The position numbers and the translations under genes were made by a program. Below, piece after piece: positions 28,710 through 37,439 of a stretch of 64,000 nt of DNA. The stretch covers positions 62,001 through 126,000 of the forward strand of contig NZ_VCBC01000009.1 of assembly GCF_005843925.1 (NCBI RefSeq). The letters are read 5' to 3'. The notes beneath the pieces are model-generated. The model worked only from the letters and a program-made list of their open reading frames with translations. It was not told where the DNA came from and did no database searches. How positions within the stretch are numbered: the first letter of the stretch is position 1; each line of letters opens with the position of its first letter. This DNA is from Thalassotalea litorea. GTDB taxonomy: Bacteria > Pseudomonadota > Gammaproteobacteria > Enterobacterales > Alteromonadaceae.

Positions 28710-29483
28710 ATGCTTAAAATTCAGACAGTAACAAACGATATTGTGATGATGGTAAGGTCTAGAGTTAATGGCCTAAAGCACCAACAAAACGGTTTTTTAT
28801 TGCTTGTGTCACTGGTGCTTTTTTCCTGCTCTTCAGAGCCGCCGAGCCTGCAAACCGGTGCGGATAAAGAGGTTAACAAGGCGGGTTTGACCCGAGTAGA
28901 CAATTCGCCAATGGATCTGTCTTACGCAAGAGAAGATGTTGCATGGAGCAAATACCACAAATTGATGTTTGCAAAGGTAAATGTCAATAATGATCACCCC
29001 GATGATTATCGTCCGCCACGCATTGACCCTATGTCTGACGGTCCTAATGCGACTTATGATTTGGACGATGCGACATTACTCAAAATGGGGCAAGAGTTCG
29101 TGAAAGTGGCACAGGGTGTCTTTGATGAGGATCAACCTTTTGAAATCGTTACTCAGGCCGATGCTAATACGCTAGTGATTGAAGTGATGATCACCGATAT
29201 TCGTCTCACCGCACCGGTCGAGTCGTCACGTCGCAGTTATAACTCAATTGGTGGCACCACATATACGGAGTCGTCAGGAAGCCTGGTGATTGCTGCGGGC
29301 CTGAAAGATGGTGAAAGCGGACAAATTTTAGCTCAGGCCCTTGATCGCGGTGCAGCAATCGATCAATGGAAACAAAATACTAAAGTATTTAATTGGGGAG
29401 ATATGCGCACCATTTACCGTAACTGGTTAACGACGTTCAAAAGCAGTTTGATCCGCGTATCGGCAAGCGATCAACAGCCTTAA
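28710..29483 (+). CDS. DUF3313 lipoprotein
   Basis: I start at the ATG preceded by GGAGAGG (257 residues) rather than an in-frame ATG 33 bases upstream. A hydrophobic segment ends in the lipobox LFSC near residue 45; the long N-terminal part before it (about 30 residues) is unusual for a lipoprotein signal. The mature part (YAREDVAWSKYHKLMFAKVNV, then LVIEVMITDIRLTAPVES, GSLVIAAGLKDGESGQILAQALDR) fits DUF3313, a family of outer-membrane-associated lipoproteins of unknown function. Monocistronic. Confidence 0.75.
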   Translation: MLKIQTVTNDIVMMVRSRVNGLKHQQNGFLLLVSLVLFSCSSEPPSLQTGADKEVNKAGLTRVDNSPMDLSYAREDVAWSKYHKLMFAKVNVNNDHPDDYRPPRIDPMSDGPNATYDLDDATLLKMGQEFVKVAQGVFDEDQPFEIVTQADANTLVIEVMITDIRLTAPVESSRRSYNSIGGTTYTESSGSLVIAAGLKDGESGQILAQALDRGAAIDQWKQNTKVFNWGDMRTIYRNWLTTFKSSLIRVSASDQQP

Positions 29484-29780
29484 CCGCATCAAACCCAAGA
29501 CACCGTATTTTAGACAACATCACCGGTACTGTTCACTGGCACCCGAGACCATAATTTCCCATATGTTTCGGTGCCGTTTTTGTACCGTCGTAGTTGCGCC
29601 GCCGTTGTTTCTGCGACTTGCTGTATTGTGATCAGAGATATGTGTAGTGCAATTTGCGCCTTATCACCAAGCATTGAAGCAAAAATAACCCTGTTACGAC
29701 GGCTTTTCCTCTCGATTATGCTCAATCTTAAGTGATAACGCAGACCTAAACTAAACTGTTAATTTTAAGTCTTTTTTAAG
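29484..29780. other. Intergenic region without a supported gene
   Basis: 297 bp between the DUF3313 gene and the porin gene. A 71-codon minus-strand frame exists but has only a TTG start, no ribosome site and no recognisable content. I see no terminator or RNA. Confidence 0.3.
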
Positions 29781-31028
29781 ATGAACCGTTTTCTAATCGT
29801 TACTTTTTCCTATTTGCTACTCACGAGTGTGTTTGCACAGACAAATGGCGCTGATGCGACTAAGAAAAAACATGCCGGTCTGTCAGGGCCTGCGTCAGTA
29901 GAAGCACAACTCGAAGACGCAGCCAGAACCAACACACCGTTATATTACTGGCCTGATGTCGATAAGGCGTTGCAACCCTGGTTCGCCTTTAAAGACGATT
30001 TGTACCAAACCAGTGGTTTTAAATTTGGGATTTTTTATAACGCCCTATATCAACACGCAAACAAAACGTTGCCAGATCAAGAAGACACGAGTGCACTTGG
30101 GATCATTCGCTTTAATGGAGCATGGGATATTCTTCGAACGGCGGATAATTCAACCGGAACCTTGTATTTTAATGTGGATAATCGGCATAAACTTGCAACG
30201 GAGATAGCGCCGGCTGATATGGCAAGCCAGATTGGTTATGCCGGAATGACTGGAACACTATTTTCTGATGTTGGCACTGTGGTCGTGGATCTAAATTATC
30301 AGCATCGATTTAATCAGGATCAAGGGGGCATTGTTGTCGGGCGCTTTGACCCCAGTGACTATGTCTTTGTGTCGGGTTATGCCAATCCCTGGACTTCCTT
30401 CCAAAATGTCGCTGTGCTATTGAACCCAGCGGTTGCTTTGCCTGATGTCAGCTGGGGTATCGGCGCCGGAAGTTGGGTAAATGATCAGATTTACATGTTA
30501 GCCACCATTAATGATGCCAATGGTACCGTCACCGACAACCTCGAATTTTTATCGGGTGGCAGCGAGTTCTTTACTGCCGCTGAGGTTGGCTGGTCACCAG
30601 CTTCCGAATTACGATTTAATCGACAGATTAACCTTAGCATTTGGCATGCAGATCAAAGGGATGGTGTCACATTCGATGATAGTCACGGTGTTGCGATATC
30701 GGCTAGCTGGCTCTTTGATGATGTGTGGATGCCAATTATGCGTCTAGGCTGGTCAGAAGGTGAAGCGCCGATCTATAACCGTACCGCAACCGTTGGATTG
30801 ATATATCGACCACCGATTCGCTCAGATGAATTTGGTATGGCAGTGAACTGGGGCAGACCCGCGGTTGATGGATTAACTGATCAAATCACCACCGAAGTCT
30901 TTTATAAATTACAGTTCTCGCAAAATCTGGCCATTACGCCGAGTTTGCAATACCTCAGAGATCCGGCGTTACACCCCACACAAGATGCTGTGACTATTTT
31001 TGGCCTGCGTTTCCGGCTTACTCTGTAA
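29781..31028 (+). CDS. OprB-family carbohydrate-selective porin
   Basis: 415 residues with a signal peptide (about 1-19, SVFA-QTN). The body is a beta barrel: alternating strands such as GFKFGIFYNALYQHA, TGTLYFNVDNRHKLA and GTVVVDLNYQHRF, and the ending TIFGLRFRLTL. The pattern of SGFKFGIFYNALYQ near the start, VGRFDPSDYVFVSGYANPW in the middle and EAPIYNRTATVGLIYRPP near the end agrees with OprB, a passive outer-membrane channel for sugars and related small solutes. There is no nearby sugar-use operon to reveal the substrate. The promoter is probably within the preceding 297 bp. Confidence 0.82.
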   Translation: MNRFLIVTFSYLLLTSVFAQTNGADATKKKHAGLSGPASVEAQLEDAARTNTPLYYWPDVDKALQPWFAFKDDLYQTSGFKFGIFYNALYQHANKTLPDQEDTSALGIIRFNGAWDILRTADNSTGTLYFNVDNRHKLATEIAPADMASQIGYAGMTGTLFSDVGTVVVDLNYQHRFNQDQGGIVVGRFDPSDYVFVSGYANPWTSFQNVAVLLNPAVALPDVSWGIGAGSWVNDQIYMLATINDANGTVTDNLEFLSGGSEFFTAAEVGWSPASELRFNRQINLSIWHADQRDGVTFDDSHGVAISASWLFDDVWMPIMRLGWSEGEAPIYNRTATVGLIYRPPIRSDEFGMAVNWGRPAVDGLTDQITTEVFYKLQFSQNLAITPSLQYLRDPALHPTQDAVTIFGLRFRLTL

Positions 31029-31250
31029 TACGGACTTTTGATAAGGTTCGTCGCTAATCTGAGTTGTTCATGCCTTTTTCAACGGTAATGTTTTCAGTGG
31101 TAATGTATTCAACGGTAATATATTCGTTCCCTTGATAGGGGGATTACGGAGCAGGCGAATGAGCGTGCACAAAAGCGCTAATTAACGCTCTCTTAATTAA
31201 CGATCTCATTGAATCTTAATGCTTGAAAAGCCTCAAACAGAGTCACCATT

Positions 31251-32666
31251 TTACAGTTTGTTATAAACAATTTTGCCATCTTTCATTACAAACGGAATGG
31301 TCTTGATGGTACGTTCTTCTCTTGGTGTCGCCCACATATCAAAACTCGCGCCCAAAACGGACAAATCTTTTAACGGGTTACCATCGACAAGAATAATATC
31401 AGCATAGGCTCCTTCTTCAATAACACCGAGTTTACTAGGATATGGGTTGTTTTTACCCGTCAATGCCATAAGCTTGCCATTATTTGATGTCATATAAACC
31501 AGAGTTTTATAGTTACCAAAACCTTCCACGAATTGACCCATTTGAAAATCACGAATGCCTCTGGATGCCAATTTGCTGGAAACAACGACATCGGTGCCAT
31601 AACCGATATTGATATCCGTAGCATTTGCAAGAGCAATCCAGTTTTCATAGTTTTTAATAATTTGCTCTACCTTTGCTTTTAACGGTAGGTCTGGATTGCC
31701 ATATTGTGGGTGCTTAAGGAGCTGATTAGAAAATCCTGCCATTGCGGGGACTAGATACGCACCTTTCTTTTTCACGTTTTTAAATGTTGATTTTTCGGTC
31801 ATTAAATTGCCATGTTCAATCGACATAACCCCCGCATCAAGTGCGCGATTAACGGAATCATCATGGTAAGCATGGACGGCACCTATTGTATCCCATTGCT
31901 TTGTTGCTGTGGTCATTGCTCTGAGCTCATCCATGGTTCCCTGGATGGAATGTATCGGATCGCGCATTGAAGTAACGCCGCCTCCAGCCATCATCTTACA
32001 AAAATCGGCACCTCCGGCGAGACTGTTACGACAGGCTTTTAACACTTCATCAGCGCCGTCAGCAAGCGTAGAAATACCTAACTTTTGAACCTGACCATTC
32101 TTATTGCCATCATCCCCCAATGCTTGTGCATTGGTTCTCCAATCGCCATGGCCTGAGGTTTGGGAGATACAAGCGCCCGCTAAATAAATACGAGGGCCAA
32201 TTAATGTACCTGCTTCAATATGTTTGCGCATGCCATCATGCATACCACACAAGTCACGTACCGTTGTAAAGCCTGAATATAGGTACTCCTGTGCGGCATC
32301 ATAGGCTAAAGCCCCTATTTCTTCCCAGGTCATATTGCTAACCCCATCAATAGCGGCAGGATTATCCAGATTCTGTAGATTGAGATGCACATGTGCATCG
32401 ATCAAACCCGGCATTAACGTGCGCCCGGCACCATCAATCACCACGACGTTTTTATGGCCTTGAATCTCCGTGGCAGATACTTGTTTTATGATGTTTTTTT
32501 CAACCAAAACATAATGATTTTGATAGAGTTTGTTATCTACTCCATTAAAAATGTTGACATTCCTGAACAGTGTCTGAGTTGGTAACTCTTGCTCGTTGTC
32601 AACGGCAAAGGCTGAAAAAGTACAGGCTAAACTTAACGGCAGTAAAAATTTACGGAATGTTTTCAT
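31251..32666 (-). CDS. Exported metal-dependent amidohydrolase (imidazolonepropionase/prolidase-like)
   Basis: 471 residues with a signal peptide (1-21, FSAFA-VDN). It has the amidohydrolase superfamily binuclear site: HVH in PGLIDAHVHLNL (H92, H94), a likely carboxylated Lys in DFCKMMAGGG (K224), His residues in AVHAYHDD (H265) and SIEHGNLM (H285), and the Asp in GYGTDVV (D359). Characterised relatives cleave Xaa-Pro or Xaa-Arg-type dipeptides and N-acyl amino acids. Twenty bp separate it from the upstream M19-like peptidase gene on the same strand, so they form an operon that may process dipeptides in the periplasm. The substrate is inferred only from family. Confidence 0.85.
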   Translation of the reverse strand: MKTFRKFLLPLSLACTFSAFAVDNEQELPTQTLFRNVNIFNGVDNKLYQNHYVLVEKNIIKQVSATEIQGHKNVVVIDGAGRTLMPGLIDAHVHLNLQNLDNPAAIDGVSNMTWEEIGALAYDAAQEYLYSGFTTVRDLCGMHDGMRKHIEAGTLIGPRIYLAGACISQTSGHGDWRTNAQALGDDGNKNGQVQKLGISTLADGADEVLKACRNSLAGGADFCKMMAGGGVTSMRDPIHSIQGTMDELRAMTTATKQWDTIGAVHAYHDDSVNRALDAGVMSIEHGNLMTEKSTFKNVKKKGAYLVPAMAGFSNQLLKHPQYGNPDLPLKAKVEQIIKNYENWIALANATDINIGYGTDVVVSSKLASRGIRDFQMGQFVEGFGNYKTLVYMTSNNGKLMALTGKNNPYPSKLGVIEEGAYADIILVDGNPLKDLSVLGASFDMWATPREERTIKTIPFVMKDGKIVYNKL

Positions 32667-32686
32667 TTTAATTTATCCTGTAGGCG

Positions 32687-33889
32687 TTATTTCCAATTCG
32701 CTTTATATACGCGTAAAACGTTTTCGCCCAAAAAGCCCTCTATCTCGTCTTTTGTCCAGTTATAGCGATCCTCTAGCTCTCGGACAACACCCCATATTTC
32801 GCCGGGTTTTCCCATATGCGAAGGCGTTGCATATCCTGACTCAATGGGAAAGTCTTTTGGATTACGTAAGATCCAATCTAGCGTTTCAGCATAGTTATAA
32901 ACATAGTCAGGGCCTACACAAGTAGCTTGAGGGCCCACCAGATTGCGAATATATTGCACATGTTTGGCAATATCATAAGGAGTCGCTTCGCCTTTCGCAT
33001 TGAGAAACCCGCCAATAAACGTCACACAAATTACGCCATCAGTGGCAGCAACAGCTTTAACCGCTTTATCGGAAACATTCCGAGGAATATCCTGAAATGT
33101 CATTAATTGTGAATGTGACATCATCACCGGCTTGCTGGAGTGAGCAGCCATTTCAATGCAGGTATTGTCACTCGAGTGAGAGCAGTCGGCGACGATACCC
33201 AAGCGGTTCATTTCTTTTAATACCTGCAAACCAAACTCGTGAATGCCCTCATCGGTTCCATCCAAATTAGATTCTCCTCCATCGGCAACATCGGGCAAAT
33301 CAATATTGTAGGTGAAGTTCATTTGTCGGAGTCCAAGCTTATAAAACACCTCTACGTTATTAATATCTTTAGCTAACGGTCGCATGCTTTGAAAATTGTG
33401 GATGATACCGAGCTTGCTCGCCTGCTTTGCTTCTTCAATATCGTCGAAGCTTTTTACTTGCAGATAACGTTCAGGTTGCTGTTGCCAATAAGCATTGGTT
33501 TCTTCCATTCTCCTTTTGACTACCTCAGGTGTGTCATCTGGCTTGCCGTTAGAAACGGTTGCGGAGACCAATGTATATTTATTGTCTATCGAGTGTTGAA
33601 TGGCTTCTTCATAGATTTGTGACGTAAGTCCCGCAGGAAACCCTGGCGCGCCAACAAACAGAGCATCGACAACATTAGAGTTATTGTATTTTTTTTGCAT
33701 TTCAGCATCTTTGGCGCGGGCTTCTGCCGAGCGCGGCTCCGCGACATCAACTAAATATTTGATATATTCAGGGAAATCTTTTTCATCTGTAGGGCGGGGG
33801 CGCATTTCTATTTCAGCGTATGCTGATGTTGAAATTGCCATCGCTATCATCGTGCTCCATAGCACTACTATGTTTGTTTGTGCAGTCAT
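32687..33889 (-). CDS. Exported M19 (membrane dipeptidase)-like protein with altered metal site
   Basis: Started at the ATG preceded by GAGGA (400 residues); an in-frame ATG 13 codons upstream lacks a site. Signal peptide to about residue 25 (TSAYA-EIE). It is recognisably M19: YKLGLRQMNFTYN (183-195), DCSHSS with H238, MSHSQ with H259, GPDYVYN with D328, and the C-terminal EIEGFLGENVLRVYKANW. However, the N-terminal HxD zinc ligands are replaced (VVDALFVGAPG, 73-83), and the bridging Glu is Gln in HNFQS (Q167). It may use one metal, have another substrate, or be non-catalytic. It is first in an operon with the amidohydrolase gene. Confidence 0.8.
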   Translation of the reverse strand: MTAQTNIVVLWSTMIAMAISTSAYAEIEMRPRPTDEKDFPEYIKYLVDVAEPRSAEARAKDAEMQKKYNNSNVVDALFVGAPGFPAGLTSQIYEEAIQHSIDNKYTLVSATVSNGKPDDTPEVVKRRMEETNAYWQQQPERYLQVKSFDDIEEAKQASKLGIIHNFQSMRPLAKDINNVEVFYKLGLRQMNFTYNIDLPDVADGGESNLDGTDEGIHEFGLQVLKEMNRLGIVADCSHSSDNTCIEMAAHSSKPVMMSHSQLMTFQDIPRNVSDKAVKAVAATDGVICVTFIGGFLNAKGEATPYDIAKHVQYIRNLVGPQATCVGPDYVYNYAETLDWILRNPKDFPIESGYATPSHMGKPGEIWGVVRELEDRYNWTKDEIEGFLGENVLRVYKANWK

Positions 33890-34340
33890 AAATTCCTCGT
33901 TTTGAACCAATGAAAGTGCTCTGTTCACCTGTCGTTTATGGCCGGGCCCTTGCTACAAGGGTTTCAATATTAAAGCGAATAAATCCAAAAGCTTAGTTCT
34001 CTAAGTATCAAACAGTTTCGCGTGAATATTAAATTCTAGGCCAAGCTTTCAGATGCTGCCATTGCGGCTAACCCTGCGCATATACTCGGTTTGGTTACGT
34101 TTATTCGACTTGGCTTGTATCGGCGAAGAAAGGCTTAGCAAGATTTAGAAAGATTTAGAAAGGTTTAATTTGGATGGGCTTAATTTGGTTTCTTTCACAA
34201 AGGTTACTGATTTTGGCTGATTTTGAGAGCGGAATAACCATTCTCTGCAATCAAAGCCTTGTCTAAAAGCCTTTAAATTCTTACTGAGTGAGCAATAATT
34301 TAATGTGACTGGTATTATTGGGCAATAGTAAGTATTAGAG
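33890..34340. other. Intergenic region upstream of the dipeptidase operon
   Basis: 450 bp with no supported gene. It should contain the promoter of the M19-like gene. Short near-repeats AAGATTTAGA / AAGATTTAGAAAGG occur around 34140-34161. No RNA or operator that I recognise. Confidence 0.3.
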
Positions 34341-34344
34341 ACAA

Positions 34345-34371
34345 AAAAAAGCCCCAATTAAGGGGCTTTCA
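34345..34371 (-). terminator. Terminator of tmRNA
   Basis: On the minus strand AAAGCCCC-TTAATT-GGGGCTTT is followed by a T run, about 12 bases after the 3' CCA end of ssrA. Confidence 0.9.
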
Positions 34372-34381
34372 TTTGATGATT

Positions 34382-34732
34382 TGGTGGAGCCGGCGGGAGT
34401 TGAACCCGCGTCCAAAAAACCTACATCCTCGGTCCTACATGCTTAGTCGCTCTTTTGTTTAACCAGTCAGTCGCCGAGCGACAGGCTACTTTCTGGTGAG
34501 TCTGATACTATTTCGCGGTTCACCGTCAGACACAGTTCCCTCGCTAACCCATTTAGTATGACCATCGCATCACAAGCCAATAGGTGAGGCTACGTGAGGA
34601 TGGCTAGCATTAAGCTGCTAGTGCGAACGTTTCGTCGTTTGCAACTATAGTTTTGCGGCTTTTTACCAGGCCAACCGCCCCTGGGCATGCACCTTGGGTT
34701 TCGTGAATCTTGTCGAATCCTGAATCGGCCCC
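34382..34732 (-). ncRNA. ssrA: Transfer-messenger RNA (tmRNA)
   Basis: Read on the minus strand it starts GGGGCCGATTCAGGATTCGA and ends with the T-arm and acceptor GGGTTCAACTCCCGCCGGCTC then CACCA, so the CCA is encoded. The size is about 351 nt. The tag frame is at 34642-34610: resume codon GCA, then peptide ANDETFALAA and TAA. It rescues stalled ribosomes with SmpB, tagging the nascent protein for proteolysis. smpB lies about 850 bp away on the same strand, with one opposite-strand gene between. The terminator is directly downstream. Confidence 0.97.
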
Positions 34733-35016
34733 AAAGTAAACTCGATTAATTAGAAACTTAAATAACCATTAAGTTCCCTAACCGAACTGCTATTGTAGCT
34801 GTTCTTGGTTCGGTAAACAACGTGAGAAAATATTCGACAATAACTGCCTGTAAAATAACCAGGTTTATCACTAACCTTGTATATGCCATATTATTCAGCG
34901 TATTATTGTTCTTAGTGGTCGTACCAGGTGCGGCAAATTGCTTTTGATGGCAATATAACTGTCGATGACGATATAACTGTCGATACAAGATAATAGATTA
35001 GCGTAAAGGATGTTAG

Positions 35017-35490
35017 ATGGCACAGCCTCCTAAAGTATTAGATATTTACAACAAGTGGACGAAGTTCGCGTTTGGTAAGCGACTGTTTTCCTGGTTTTTT
35101 GCCCAATGGGCGCCTTACTTCAAAACCATTAAACCTTTAGTGCTCGACCTTGAACCGGGTAAGTGCGAAGTGCTAATCAAGAAAAAGAAAGCGGTACAGA
35201 ATCATATTGGCACGGTCCATGTTATCGCCATCTGTAATGGTCTGGAAATGGCGATGGGGGCTTGTGCGGAAGCGACGATTCCCAATCATTTACGCTGGAT
35301 CCCTAAAGGCATGAGCTTAGACTATACCGCTAAAGCGGGTAGTGATATTCGTTGTGTCGCGGACTGTCGGCAGATGGACTGGCAAGAAGGGGATTTTCTT
35401 ATGCCCGTGACCGCCTATGATGACAATGACGTTGTCGTTGTTAAAGGCCATATTAAACTTTGGGTAAGCTTAAAGCCTGCGAAAAAATAA
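35017..35490 (+). CDS. DUF4442 hotdog-fold thioesterase-like protein
   Basis: 157 residues, no signal peptide. The pattern KTIKPLVLDLEPGKCEVLIKKKK, then NHIGTVHVIAICNGLEMAMGACAEATIP (about 68-90) and the strand-rich end MPVTAYDDNDVVVVKGHIKLWVS fits the DUF4442 hotdog family, related to acyl-CoA thioesterases. The enzyme substrate is unknown. It sits between ssrA and smpB on the opposite strand, an arrangement I do not know to be functional. A direct repeat ATATAACTGTCGAT (34953-34966 and 34971-34984) lies just upstream of the gene. Confidence 0.78.
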   Translation: MAQPPKVLDIYNKWTKFAFGKRLFSWFFAQWAPYFKTIKPLVLDLEPGKCEVLIKKKKAVQNHIGTVHVIAICNGLEMAMGACAEATIPNHLRWIPKGMSLDYTAKAGSDIRCVADCRQMDWQEGDFLMPVTAYDDNDVVVVKGHIKLWVSLKPAKK

Positions 35491-35522
35491 ACCGGCGTGT
35501 TGAAATGCTTCACCACGAATAT

Positions 35523-35555
35523 TAAAAAAACTCCAGCGCATGTGGAGCTTTTTTG
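35523..35555. terminator. Terminator between the DUF4442 gene and smpB
   Basis: AAAAAAACTCCA-GCGCATG-TGGAGCTTTTTT: a stem with one mismatch and flanking A and T runs, suitable for both the rightward DUF4442 gene and the leftward smpB gene. Confidence 0.75.
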
Positions 35556-35577
35556 TTTGCCGACACCGCGTAAAGGG

Positions 35578-36060
35578 TTACTGGGTACTCTTTTTCATCA
35601 GTCGGCCTTGATCGACTTTCCACTCTCGTTCTTTGATATCCGCGCGTTTATCGTGGGTCTTTTTGCCCTTACCAAGGTAAAATTCCAGTTTAACCCAGCA
35701 CTTTTTCCAGTACATAGCGGTGGCGATCAATGAATAGCCATCTCGTTCGACACTTCCGGAAAGACGGTCGAGTTCACGACGATTCAATAATAATCGGCGG
35801 CTACGTGTCGGATCACAGACGACGTGACTTGAGGCGGCATTCAAAGGCAGTATCTCACTGCCAACCAGAAATGCTTCGCCATCTTTCATCATCACGTAGC
35901 AGTCAGAGATATTGACTTTACCACTGCGGATACTTTTGATTTCCCAGCCTTGTAGGCTCATACCTGCTTCAAATTTGTCGGTAAGGGTATAGTTGTGCCT
36001 TGCCTTTTTATTCAAAGCAATCGTATTGCTGTTTGCTTGTTTCGATTTTTTCTTTGCCAT
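35578..36060 (-). CDS. smpB: SsrA-binding protein SmpB
   Basis: 160 residues, the normal length. [20 protein letters not shown] leads to [22 protein letters not shown] (about 36-57), and [19 protein letters not shown] (about 130-148) is the conserved C-terminal RNA/ribosome-contacting region. SmpB binds the tRNA-like part of tmRNA and takes it to stalled ribosomes, where its C-terminal tail enters the empty mRNA channel. It is divergent from ratA-rnfH, the usual gammaproteobacterial arrangement, and on the same strand as ssrA. Confidence 0.97.
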   Translation of the reverse strand: MAKKKSKQANSNTIALNKKARHNYTLTDKFEAGMSLQGWEIKSIRSGKVNISDCYVMMKDGEAFLVGSEILPLNAASSHVVCDPTRSRRLLLNRRELDRLSGSVERDGYSLIATAMYWKKCWVKLEFYLGKGKKTHDKRADIKEREWKVDQGRLMKKSTQ

Positions 36061-36221
36061 AATGGCGAATATTATACGTAAAGAATGGCTGAATGGTACA
36101 GGTATTCTGGCTTTTCATTGTAAATTTACAATCTCCTGCCGCAGATGACGCATTGGGATGATTTTTAATGAGGTTTCAGCAACGCTTTGTTATCATATCG
36201 CAATATTTTTTAGGGGGTTGA

Positions 36222-36659
36222 ATGCCTGCAATTAATCGAAGTGCGCTAGTTATGCACAGCGCTGCGGAAATGTTTCATCTGATTAATGATATTCCGTCCT
36301 ACCCGAAATTTTTACCGGGCTGCAAAGATGCCAAGATCATGGCCCAGGACGTGAATTCGATGACCGCGTCGATATTGGTTTCAAAAGCTGGCGTGGAAAA
36401 GTGGTTTACCACAAAAAATGCGTTAGTTGAAAATGAACGGATCAGTATGAGTCTGCTCGACGGGCCTTTTAAGCGTTTGACGGGTGATTGGCTGATTACC
36501 CCGTTAAGTGACAGTGCCTGTAAGGTTTCTTTACAGTTAGATTATGAGTTTTCCAGCAAGTTAATCGAGCTAGCGATTGGTAAAGCATTTAATGCATTAA
36601 CCAACAATATGGTTAATGCATTCACCCAGCGTGCCAAAGAGGTTTATAAAAATTTATGA
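36222..36659 (+). CDS. ratA: RatA (PasT/YfjG) START-like protein
   Basis: 145 residues. The START/polyketide-cyclase-like fold is recognised from MPAINRSALVMHSAAEMFHLINDIPSYPKFLPGC-type N-terminus and the C-terminal helix (KAFNALTNNMVNAFTQRAKEVY). In E. coli RatA has been described as an inhibitor of 70S ribosome association, and relatives (Coq10-like) help ubiquinone function. The ubiquinone-related role is probably the more general one. It lies 162 bp from smpB, divergent, and overlaps rnfH by 4 bases (ATGA). Confidence 0.93.
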   Translation: MPAINRSALVMHSAAEMFHLINDIPSYPKFLPGCKDAKIMAQDVNSMTASILVSKAGVEKWFTTKNALVENERISMSLLDGPFKRLTGDWLITPLSDSACKVSLQLDYEFSSKLIELAIGKAFNALTNNMVNAFTQRAKEVYKNL

Positions 36660-37006
36660 GCGCGGAACAGTTATTAATTGAAGTCGTTTATGCACTCCCG
36701 GATAAGCAAATATTGCTGTCCCTGCATGTTGAGGAAAGTTCGACAATTGAGCAGGCCATCGTTGCATCCGGGATGATCCAGCAATATCCACAAATTGATT
36801 TGCAAGTGAATAAAGTTGGTGTGTGGAACAAAGCTGCGAAATTAACGGACTTGGTTGAAGATGGAGATCGTATTGAAATCTATCGCCCTTTGATCGCCGA
36901 CCCTAAAGAAGTGAGAAAGCGCCGTGCTGAAAAAGCAAAGCAAGAGGGACGTGCAGACAAAGTTACCGGGGGGCGGGTGAACCCGCTTCGTGGCCAGAAA
37001 ACTTAA
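36656..37006 (+). CDS. rnfH: RnfH (RatB) ubiquitin-like small protein
   Basis: 116 residues. A beta-grasp (ubiquitin-like) fold is indicated by IEVVYALPDKQILLSLHVEESSTIEQAIVASGM and LTDLVEDGDRIEIYRPLIADPKEVRKRRAEKAK. The basic C-terminal tail (RRAEKAKQEGR, about 94-104) is typical. It is translationally coupled to ratA. The function is not established; the name comes from association with the Rnf complex in some bacteria. In enterobacteria bamE often follows; here a different leftward gene does. Confidence 0.9.
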   Translation: MSAEQLLIEVVYALPDKQILLSLHVEESSTIEQAIVASGMIQQYPQIDLQVNKVGVWNKAAKLTDLVEDGDRIEIYRPLIADPKEVRKRRAEKAKQEGRADKVTGGRVNPLRGQKT

Positions 37007-37052
37007 AACCTCAATCGACCCAAGCGCGGGACGAAGAGATTAAACGCGAATT

Positions 37053-37439
37053 TTAGAAAGAGAACAACCTGGCAAGTTTCGATGGCTGACACTGCTCTGA
37101 ATCTTCATCGTGAGAATGTTGACTAAAGGTTTCTCCAACTAAGGCAAAAAAATACTGAACCCGATCCTGGGCTTTCATGGCCGTTTCAAAAAAGCTATTC
37201 GGCTTGCTCTGCTGGTGACTTACTAAGCGATAACTCGGTACTTCGATGAGTTGTGCTAATGGTTTATTGATCAGGGCATCATAGGCAGTGAAATGGTTGC
37301 CAGCAACCGTGGTAATGCTCACTTGCATATCTTTGGTAAAGTGAACTTTGCTGTCTTCTACTGCGAATACCGATGTTGTTACAAAAACCGTTAGCATCGA
37401 TGCTAAGGTTAACGATATCGCGTTTTGTGTCCTTTTCAT
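37053..37439 (-). CDS. Small exported protein of unknown function
   Basis: 128 residues when started at the ATG after GAGGGGGAAGC; an in-frame ATG 13 codons upstream has no better site. Signal peptide about 1-27 (MLTVFVTTSVFA-VED). The mature protein of about 100 residues is hydrophilic (VHFTKDMQVSITTVAGNHF, then IEVPSYRLVSHQQSK) and ends with an acidic/His stretch HSHDEDSEQCQPSK. I do not recognise the family. It is not BamE, which is common at this place in related genomes. Convergent with rnfH with only 46 bp between the stops. Confidence 0.6.
   Translation of the reverse strand: MKRTQNAISLTLASMLTVFVTTSVFAVEDSKVHFTKDMQVSITTVAGNHFTAYDALINKPLAQLIEVPSYRLVSHQQSKPNSFFETAMKAQDRVQYFFALVGETFSQHSHDEDSEQCQPSKLARLFSF

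Noticed and set aside
29510..29725. 71-codon minus-strand frame between the DUF3313 and porin genes
   Set aside because: TTG start, no ribosome site, no recognisable domain or signal peptide.
34145..34357. 70-codon minus-strand frame beside the tmRNA terminator
   Set aside because: It overlaps the terminator region, has no recognisable content and no good ribosome site.
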